Assembly (NCBI GenBank): GCA_031290635.1
Contig: JAITNE010000190.1
Location: 1 to 6,607, forward strand
Direction: 5' to 3'
Length of the DNA stretch: 6,607 nt
Source: Tannerella sp.
Lineage (GTDB): Bacteria; Bacteroidota; Bacteroidia; Bacteroidales; Tannerellaceae
The position numbers and the translations under genes were made by a program. Under the pieces are notes generated by a model. It saw only the letters and a program-made list of their open reading frames with translations. It did no database searches and was not told where the DNA came from. This document shows, piece after piece, positions 1 to 4,634 of the stretch; the first letter of the stretch is position 1; every line of letters begins with the position of its first letter.

Positions 1-1205
1 TATTCGGAGCGCGTTAACGGATAGGTTTCACGATAAAGCGCGCCGCGACCTTCTCTGTCCTCCACCCACTTTGAGCCTTCAATCGTGTCGCGAAACATAA
101 ACCCCTCTTCCTTTTGTATATCGGTGTTTGGGGTGATGTAAGTCATGGGTTCGGTCGTCCGGATATTCTTTGAGGTATTGATGCGCACGACTGTACCGAC
201 GCAATTTTGCGGGCAGTGCGGCGTACCGGTGAAGACATACTCCTGCGCAGCGTTTGGGATGGGTCGACCCATGATCATGGTGGTCGGAAAAGCAATGTCG
301 TTGCCATAAATCTCGACGGAATTAGTCCCGTCGGGATTCATAGCCCACAAACACTTGACTGCAACCGCTCCCTTGTCAACGTACTCCCATCGCGTGTACA
401 TGATTCGGCCGTCCGGCAAGACGGCTGGCGTGCTCTCGGAGACGGAACTGTTGGAAAGCTTTTGCAGATGTCCTCCATCGCCGTCCATACGATATAAAAC
501 GGTTGTAGTGAAGATGTCCGGCGCGTCGCAAAGGATGCCGAACCTGCAGCGTGTAGAGATGAAGGCGATGCTTCCGTCGGGCAGATAACAGGGGTCAAGA
601 TCCTCCGTGCCATGATGATACCCTGCGATTTTATATTTGTTGACTACATCGACTTCATCTTCCGGCGAGAAAGTTAGCTGTCTGAGCTGCGAGCCGTCCG
701 TCCCCACTTCATAAATCCTGTATCCGACATGCTGTTCAGCCTTGTAAGCGAAAACTATCTTCCGTGCATCAAAGGATACATCGAATGCTCCAAACACGCC
801 GCCGGTCAGCTCCGGCGCCAACTCGCGTATTTCACCGTTTTTGACGGAAAGGACATAGATGTTACCGCCCGGCATCCACTTTGTGTTGAGATACTCGGTG
901 TAGTAATGGTTACTGTTGTAAGTGAAGCGCTTAACAAATGCAATTTCATCAACGTTTTGTTGAAGCAACTGCGTTCGGACAGCGGGCGCAATCGACCCCG
1001 CAATCTTTTCCGAAGGATGGGTTGTAGCATGTTCCTGTGCATAAGTGTTTCCGGCCTGAGTCTGTGTGGCCGGAACGTTTCCTGCGGAACAGATAAGCGC
1101 CGCACAGGTCATTGCAATGTACGAATTAATTTTGTATCTGTTGCCGTCCCTCATTGCAAGGCGCGCAACAATTTTGCGGATACTGAGTGATAAAATATTT
1201 TTCAT
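1..1205 (-). CDS. Exported TolB/PD40-type beta-propeller protein, hydrazine synthase alpha-like (3' end beyond window)
   Basis: Reading from ATG at 1205 gives 401 codons without a stop up to the left edge, so the C-terminus is missing. At least three propeller-type repeats are visible: FDVSFDARKIVFAY...YEVGTDGSQLRQLT (about residues 141-178), DPCYLPDGSIAFIST...LYRMDGDGGHLQKLS (205-251) and STPAVLPDGRIMYTRW...MNPDGTN (258-295). The pattern resembles TolB/PD40 propellers and, by recall, proteins annotated as hydrazine synthase alpha subunit-like in many non-anammox bacteria. No CxxCH haem motif is visible; the cysteines sit in STRCRFGILCD and HCPQNCVG, so there is no support for hydrazine synthesis. 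The N-terminus has a short hydrophobic stretch (about residues 28-42) and TYAQE near residue 57, consistent with a signal peptide. ATGs at 1154 and 1112 are alternative starts, and the first 33 codons overlap two degenerate repeat copies, so the start is uncertain. The substrate and role are unknown; a periplasmic or surface protein is likely. Confidence 0.8.
   Translation of the reverse strand, partial: MKNILSLSIRKIVARLAMRDGNRYKINSYIAMTCAALICSAGNVPATQTQAGNTYAQEHATTHPSEKIAGSIAPAVRTQLLQQNVDEIAFVKRFTYNSNHYYTEYLNTKWMPGGNIYVLSVKNGEIRELAPELTGGVFGAFDVSFDARKIVFAYKAEQHVGYRIYEVGTDGSQLRQLTFSPEDEVDVVNKYKIAGYHHGTEDLDPCYLPDGSIAFISTRCRFGILCDAPDIFTTTVLYRMDGDGGHLQKLSNSSVSESTPAVLPDGRIMYTRWEYVDKGAVAVKCLWAMNPDGTNSVEIYGNDIAFPTTMIMGRPIPNAAQEYVFTGTPHCPQNCVGTVVRINTSKNIRTTEPMTYITPNTDIQKEEGFMFRDTIEGSKWVEDREGRGALYRETYPLTRSE
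1108..1172 (+). repeat. Two degenerate copies of the ~25-bp dispersed repeat inside a coding N-terminus
   Basis: Positions 1108-1130 match the plus-orientation repeat (reverse complement of 4386-4410) at about 19 of 23 bases by eye. Positions 1151-1172 match at about 17 of 22. Both have the same orientation, 43 bases apart, and lie in the part of the propeller gene that encodes the putative signal peptide (around KIVARLAM and INSYIAMT). Either the repeat has been taken into the reading frame or the true start lies further downstream. The matches were counted by hand and are degenerate. Confidence 0.5.
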
Positions 1206-1243
1206 ATATAATAATGTATAAAAACTTGCTTGTAAAAACGCAA

Positions 1244-1274
1244 CAAATGTACGAAAATATATTGGATTTGCAGG
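1244..1274 (-). promoter_or_regulatory. Candidate Bacteroidota promoter for the propeller gene
   Basis: On the minus strand, 1251-1244 reads TACATTTG, a perfect match to the Bacteroidota -7 consensus TAnnTTTG used by the primary sigma factor. Nineteen bases upstream is CCTG (1274-1271), a weak match to the -33 TTTG box. The -7 box lies 38 bases before the ATG at 1205, which would give a leader of roughly 30 bases rich in A and T. This supports transcription of the propeller gene independently of gldN. The -33 match is poor. Confidence 0.5.
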
Positions 1275-1281
1275 CTTAACG

Positions 1282-1343
1282 GATTGCTTCGCCGTGCTTG
1301 CAATGCCGTCGCTGCACCCCGTCATTGCAATGAAAAAAGCAAT
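1282..1343. repeat. Inverted pair of the dispersed repeat, able to form a stem-loop
   Basis: Positions 1282-1308 (GATTGCTTCG...GCAATG) are one copy. Positions 1320-1343 (CGTCATTGCAATG...AGCAAT) are a second copy in the opposite orientation, matching the plus-orientation form at about 19 of 24 bases. Together they can pair as TTGCAATG (1298-1305) with CATTGCAA (1323-1330), and ATTGCTT (1283-1289) with AAGCAAT (1337-1343), leaving an internal loop and a 17-base apical loop. The layout resembles a REP or MITE-like remnant. It contains no gene. Confidence 0.55.
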
Positions 1344-1415
1344 ATTGTAACTGTCGGATGCGATACAACGAAGCTGAAACTTTGCAGCTCCCTGTAACAT
1401 AGCATGTAACTGCGA

Positions 1416-1446
1416 AATTGCTCGTCGTACCTCCTTGCAATGACAG
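1416..1446 (-). repeat. Degenerate copy of the dispersed repeat
   Basis: AATTGCTCG then TCGTACCTCC then TTGCAATGACAG follows the order of the copy at 4386-4410 (ATTGCTTCGTACCTCGCAATGACG), with a few inserted bases. It lies in the same orientation as 1282-1308. Confidence 0.5.
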
Positions 1447-1470
1447 AGCAGTAGAGCATTCATCCAACGA

Positions 1471-1520
1471 AATAAAAGACATCATCCGAAGAAAAAAAGA
1501 ATTGTTTTCTTCGGATGATG
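1471..1520 (-). terminator. Perfect 16-bp hairpin, probable terminator after gldN
   Basis: CATCATCCGAAGAAAA at 1480-1495 is the exact reverse complement of 1505-1520, with a 9-base loop at 1496-1504. Read on the minus strand, the stem begins 88 bases after the gldN stop codon and is followed by TCTTTTATTT (1480-1471), a loosely T-rich tail. This fits an intrinsic terminator for the gld operon. The plus-strand flank has no T run, so it would act on minus-strand transcripts. The tail is imperfect, and the stem could instead be a processing or stability element. Confidence 0.6.
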
Positions 1521-1607
1521 CTTGTTGTCTCCTTATCATGGAATTGGGGAATATGGTTGCTGTGAGTAGCTACTTTATCATTATATCTTTCTATGACAAG
1601 CTTTCTC

Positions 1608-2675
1608 CTACTGCCTTCTTATGCTTCGCGGTGGGGTGGACTTTTCGGCTTGGGGGGCTTTGGGTTCCTTTTGTTTGGGAGCTGAGGCGGTCTTGCTGTC
1701 GGTAGATGTTACTCCGGCGCTGCGGGAGGCGGTCTTCTTGAGTTTCTTGGCGTCTTTCTTGCTGAGGACGATGGTGGTGTCGGGCTGTATCCAAAGGGAG
1801 TCGTTGAAGGCGCGGAGCTGCTGCTCAATACGCTGCTGCTCGGCGCGGAGTGAGTCCGGCTCGGGACAGTACTGCATCAAAGCGAGGTTCATCAGGTTCT
1901 CGGTCTTGACTATCTCGCCGTCGAAGAGGCGGCGACGGAAGTAGTCGTCGATGGTGAAGGTCTTGGCGTTGTTGAGGTTGGAGGTCATGATGTAGTTGCT
2001 GCGGATGTAGGGGCGGACGTCTTCGTACTTGACCCAGAACATCGGCATGCGCTGTTCGCCGGCGTCGGTCATCATGAGGGCTATCGGGCAAAGGGCTTGT
2101 ATCTGAACGTCGAAGAGGGAATTGTTCTGGTCGAAGTACCAGGCTTCTTTGATGTAGATTGCGCGGACTTCGGCGGAGGGGACGTCGCTGGCGTTGATTA
2201 CGTAACGCGCGGGACGACCGCCGCCGGCTGGGACTTCTTCGTAGAGCAGCTCGAAATTGTCGAGCATCTCCTTGAAGAGTAGCTGGTTTTCTTCTTCAAA
2301 GGATTCGTAGCCGTCGGTGTACTTGTAAACCTTGACTTTGCCTTCGCTTACGAGTCGAAATATGGCTGTGAAGAGGTTGACCGAGCCGTTCAGCTCCTGC
2401 ACGGGATAGTAGAGGGGGGCGTTCTTTTCGCGGGTCAGGTCAAGCTCGCGAATCATGGTTCGCGTCCATCGTGCGCGTCCTACTTCCTGCGTCATCTGCT
2501 CGTTCAGGATTTGTGCGCGAACGGACAGGGGTTTGTTAGCAGCGTCGTTGTTAGCGCTTCCGGGCTGATTGGGGGCGGTGCGCTCGGCTCCGCGACTGAC
2601 GCGGGGGGCGGTGTTTTGCGCTTCTGCGCTGAGAGTGGCACATATTGCCAAAGTGAGAATAATTAGTCGTTTCAT
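1608..2675 (-). CDS. gldN: GldN/PorN, type IX secretion periplasmic ring protein
   Basis: A 355-residue protein from ATG 2675 to TAG at 1608. Residues 1-19 form a clear signal peptide (MKRLIILTLAICATLSAEA, then Q). The body shows the GldN-family pattern: MIRELDLTREKNAPLYYP (about 74-91), the NLFTAIFRLVSEGKVKVYKY segment (100-119), IKEAWYFDQNNSLFDVQIQA (175-194) and MPMFWVKYEDVRPYI (210-224). By family knowledge, GldN sits in the periplasm, binds the lipoprotein GldK in the ring beneath the outer membrane and contacts the GldM shaft. Position 30 bases after gldM in the order K-L-M-N supports the call. The last 50 or so residues (from SKKDAKKLKK at about 305) are a low-complexity tail rich in Lys, Pro, Ser and Ala that is probably disordered. 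I see no Shine-Dalgarno motif; the leader is A-rich, as is usual in this phylum. Confidence 0.95.
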   Translation of the reverse strand: MKRLIILTLAICATLSAEAQNTAPRVSRGAERTAPNQPGSANNDAANKPLSVRAQILNEQMTQEVGRARWTRTMIRELDLTREKNAPLYYPVQELNGSVNLFTAIFRLVSEGKVKVYKYTDGYESFEEENQLLFKEMLDNFELLYEEVPAGGGRPARYVINASDVPSAEVRAIYIKEAWYFDQNNSLFDVQIQALCPIALMMTDAGEQRMPMFWVKYEDVRPYIRSNYIMTSNLNNAKTFTIDDYFRRRLFDGEIVKTENLMNLALMQYCPEPDSLRAEQQRIEQQLRAFNDSLWIQPDTTIVLSKKDAKKLKKTASRSAGVTSTDSKTASAPKQKEPKAPQAEKSTPPRSIRRQ

Positions 2676-2705
2676 TGTCTTATTTTTGTTGTTGATGACT
2701 TCATT

Positions 2706-4253
2706 TCAGTTTACTATGACTTCCATTGAATACTTGATGCTGACAGGGCGTCCGGCGGGATTGAGCGCCTTCACGTTTCCTATATAAAAACGTTTGCCGC
2801 GGGCAAGGTCGCGGATTTTCTCCTTTTGCTGCGGGGTAAATTCGCGGCTGTTGGAGATTAAGGGGATGGTGTTGCCGAGGGCGTCGATAAAGTTGAGGGT
2901 GAAGCCGGTTACGGTGTGGGGAACGAGCAACACGCCGTCGTCGATTGCGGCGTCGATGCCGGGGGCTTCGATGAGGGTGCGCTTGGGGACGAGTCCGCCG
3001 GTAAACTTGCGGGGGCTGCCGTTGACGTCTTTGTAAGCGAGGTATGGCTGCGGGTCGGGCAGGGGGCGTACTTTGAAGACTTTGCTTTCGGTGAGCTTGC
3101 TGTCGCGGACGTTGGCGGTCAGGGTGATGGTTACTTCGGGGGCTTTCTGGAGGTCGAGGCCTGAGACAGTCCAGATGTTCTTTTCTTTGAAGCGGACTAC
3201 GCCGCTGGAAATGGAGGGGCTGACTGCGCCGCTGGGTACGCTGGGCATGGACATCTCCATGTCGTTGTCGATGCTTTCGTAGAGGAATGTCATCAGCAGG
3301 GGTGCGATTGTGGCGGAGGATTCGGTGATGGAATATTTTTCTTCAAAGGTGTATTTTTCGCCTTCGGCCATGACGTAGCCTGTGAACGTGCGCTCGCCTA
3401 CGCCGCCGGCGGGGATGCTGATGTTGTTGTCCTTGAGTTTGGTTGTGCCGAGGTAGTATTCGGGTTGCTTGGTGGAATCGACGGCGGCAAGGACTATCTG
3501 CGCCTGATACTGTCCGCCGCTGGTTACTATCTGGCTTTTGGGGATGACGAAGGCTTTGATCTTGTTGACGCGATAATCGCCTACATCGACGTTCGTGATG
3601 AGGGTCGAGAGGACTTCGCCTTCGACGTAACGGACGTCGTTCTGTAGTTTGGTGAGGATCGTGATGGCGGCGGCGACGGGCATGTTCTCAAACATCGCGT
3701 TTTCCCATGATGTGGACATGACGCCGGCTTTCTTGACGGCTTCGGTGGTGAGCATCGACTCAAACAGGCTTTGTTTTGATATATCTACGAGCAAGCCCAT
3801 GTCTTTGCGGTATGCTTCGATGGATTCGCGCAACTTGTGGCCTTCGCCGACGACGGGGGCTAACATTACGACGGATGCGGCTTCGAGGTCGTCCTTATGA
3901 TCGATGTTGCGGACGTCGCCCTGTGAGCCGTCGGTCTGCTGCACGATGCGCAACTTGAGGTCGTCGATGTAATCGTAAAGTTCGTCGGAGCGCTGCTTGA
4001 CTTCTACGCCTTTCTCGTACCACTCCTTGACCTTGGCAGGGTTGGCTTCGTAAGCTCGAGAGAGATCCGACTTGGCGTCTTCGTTGCGCTTGGTGGCTTC
4101 TTCGGTGGATTTGCGGAGACTGTTCTCGACGATTTCGAATCCGTCAAGCACCTCCGAAGATACGTTCAACGCCATCATCGCAATGAAGACAAGATACATC
4201 AGATTTATCATCTTCTGCCTTGGTGAATTGGGATTGTTTGATATTCCAGCCAT
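2706..4253 (-). CDS. gldM: GldM/PorM, type IX secretion motor shaft
   Basis: A 515-residue protein, the usual length for the family, from ATG 4253 to TGA at 2706. After a short cytoplasmic N-terminus comes the single transmembrane helix at about residues 16-33 (MINLMYLVFIAMMALNV), followed by SSEVLDGF, a strongly conserved GldM motif. Residues to about 220 are mostly helical (D1-like: SSWENAMFENMP type motif, ILTKLQNDVRYVEGEVL, NVDVGDYRVNKI). The rest is beta-rich, as expected for the stacked Ig-like D2-D4 domains, with RPLPDPQPYLAYKDVNG and a closing SIKYSMEVIVN. Dimeric GldM anchors in GldL in the inner membrane and spans the periplasm to the GldK-GldN ring, passing on proton-motive energy. 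The sequence recalls Porphyromonas PorM closely. Its upstream 380 bases are repeats, and a GAAGTTAAG repeat begins only about 10 bases before the start codon. Confidence 0.97.
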   Translation of the reverse strand: MAGISNNPNSPRQKMINLMYLVFIAMMALNVSSEVLDGFEIVENSLRKSTEEATKRNEDAKSDLSRAYEANPAKVKEWYEKGVEVKQRSDELYDYIDDLKLRIVQQTDGSQGDVRNIDHKDDLEAASVVMLAPVVGEGHKLRESIEAYRKDMGLLVDISKQSLFESMLTTEAVKKAGVMSTSWENAMFENMPVAAAITILTKLQNDVRYVEGEVLSTLITNVDVGDYRVNKIKAFVIPKSQIVTSGGQYQAQIVLAAVDSTKQPEYYLGTTKLKDNNISIPAGGVGERTFTGYVMAEGEKYTFEEKYSITESSATIAPLLMTFLYESIDNDMEMSMPSVPSGAVSPSISSGVVRFKEKNIWTVSGLDLQKAPEVTITLTANVRDSKLTESKVFKVRPLPDPQPYLAYKDVNGSPRKFTGGLVPKRTLIEAPGIDAAIDDGVLLVPHTVTGFTLNFIDALGNTIPLISNSREFTPQQKEKIRDLARGKRFYIGNVKALNPAGRPVSIKYSMEVIVN

Positions 4254-4263
4254 AAGTTTTTTT

Positions 4264-4326
4264 GAAGTTAAGAAGTTAAAATTCTTTGAAGTTAAGGAGA
4301 TAGGAAGTTAAGAAGTCAGGAAGTTG
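4264..4326. repeat. GAAGTTAAG direct repeats next to the gldM start
   Basis: GAAGTTAAGAAGTTAA at 4264, GAAGTTAAGGAGATAG at 4288, GAAGTTAAGAAGTCAG at 4304 and a partial GAAGTTG at 4320 form a loose direct repeat. They lie in the leader just upstream of the gldM ATG (4253). The unit spacing is irregular (24, 16 and 16 bases), suggesting slippage-derived simple sequence. Confidence 0.7.
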
Positions 4327-4327
4327 T

Positions 4328-4380
4328 CCACGGATTGCACTAATTAACACGAAGGGGATTGAATTAAACGAATTAGCACA
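4328..4380. repeat. AATTAACACGAA-type intergenic repeat
   Basis: CCACGGATTGCACTAATTAA followed by CACGAA (4328-4353), then GAATTAAACGAATTAGCACA (4361-4380), shows a twice-occurring 'gaattaaacgaattag / gcactaattaacacgaa' theme. Read on the minus strand it is a run of GTGCTAATTCG...GTGTTAATTAGTGC. I recall similar sequence as a common intergenic filler in Bacteroidota genomes; that is recall and has not been checked. Confidence 0.5.
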
Positions 4381-4385
4381 AAGGA

Positions 4386-4410
4386 GATTGCTTCGTACCT
4401 CGCAATGACG
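4386..4410 (-). repeat. Best-preserved copy of the ~25-bp dispersed repeat
   Basis: GATTGCTTCGTACC at 4386-4399 followed by TCGCAATGACG (4400-4410). This copy was used as the reference for the five degenerate copies found at 1108-1446. Sequences of the type GATTGCTTCG...CGCAATGAC are familiar as dispersed intergenic repeats in diverse bacteria (recall). Its last bases overlap the first unit of the 21-bp tandem array. Confidence 0.6.
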
Positions 4411-4518
4411 AATGTGCGACACGCGATGACGACTGTGCGACACGCAATGACGGCTGTGCGACACGCAATGACGAATGTGCGACACGCGATGACGGCTGTG
4501 CGACACGCGATGACGGCT
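4405..4518. repeat. 21-bp tandem array, five full units plus a partial sixth
   Basis: Units begin at 4405, 4426, 4447, 4468, 4489 and 4510, with exact 21-base spacing and no spacers. Each reads ATGACG, a variable triplet-like part (AAT, ACT or GCT), then GTGCGACACGC and a final A or G. Nearly all variation is confined to the variable bases and the final purine. The CGC(A/G)ATGACG junction repeats the end of the neighbouring dispersed repeat, so the array may have grown from that end by slippage. Each unit also holds overlapping mini-palindromes GTG-CGA-CAC and GCG-ACA-CGC. The array is open in frame on both strands because its period is seven codons, but this does not look like a gene. Confidence 0.9.
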
Positions 4519-4542
4519 TCTGATTATCAACTGCTCACTTTT

Positions 4543-4615
4543 CATTGTTCCCTGTTCGTTGTAAATTGTTCATTGTTCCCTGTGCATAGTTTATTGCATG
4601 CTATTCCCTGTTCTC
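4543..4615. repeat. CATTGTTCCCTG repeats after gldL
   Basis: CATTGTTCCCTGTTC at 4543-4557, CATTGTTCCCTGTGC at 4571-4585 and TATTCCCTGTTCTC at 4602-4615 form an irregular direct repeat, with AATTGTT between the first two. On the minus strand this is GAACAGGGAACAATG-type simple sequence, immediately after the gldL stop codon. Confidence 0.65.
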
Positions 4616-4634
4616 TATTAGTTATTCACTACTC

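Larger units (their letters stand above)
1206..1607. other. 402-base intergenic region between gldN and the propeller gene
   Basis: No credible gene is seen. From right to left, following transcription, it holds about 87 unassigned bases after the gldN stop, a perfect hairpin (1480-1520), a degenerate repeat copy (1416-1446), an inverted pair of the same repeat (1282-1343) and the candidate promoter (1244-1274). Short open frames crossing it run through the hairpin and repeats and show no protein-like pattern. Confidence 0.7.
4254..4634. other. 381-base repeat-filled gap between gldL and gldM
   Basis: No credible gene is present. Almost the entire stretch is made of short repeat families listed separately: GAAGTTAAG units, an ATTAACACGAA-type repeat, the ~25-bp dispersed repeat, a 21-bp tandem array and CATTGTTCCCTG units. 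No TAnnTTTG promoter box and no clear terminator stem was seen on the minus strand. gldM is therefore probably read through from gldK-gldL, with a long repeat-derived spacer in the mRNA. Confidence 0.75.

Noticed and set aside
200..220. c-type haem site in the propeller protein (HCPQNCVG)
   Set aside because: The cysteines are spaced CxxxC and no His follows, so it is not a CxxCH motif.
207..1190. Several open frames of 75-155 codons on both strands
   Set aside because: They overlap the continuous 401-codon propeller gene on the minus strand, which shows recognisable repeats. The overlapping frames show none.
1..1205. Frameshifted or pseudogene state of the propeller gene
   Set aside because: Hand translation gives one uninterrupted frame from 1205 to the edge. 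It has no stop within the window simply because it is cut by the edge.
1276..1705. Open frames across the gldN downstream gap
   Set aside because: They run through the perfect hairpin and repeat copies, or antisense to gldN, and have no protein-like pattern.
4405..4518. CRISPR array
   Set aside because: The 21-bp units are contiguous with no unique spacers, the unit is shorter than typical CRISPR repeats, and no cas gene is present.
4254..4634. Promoter of gldM
   Set aside because: No CAAAnnTA (reverse of TAnnTTTG) was found in the gap by eye, so there is no sequence support for a primary-sigma promoter there.
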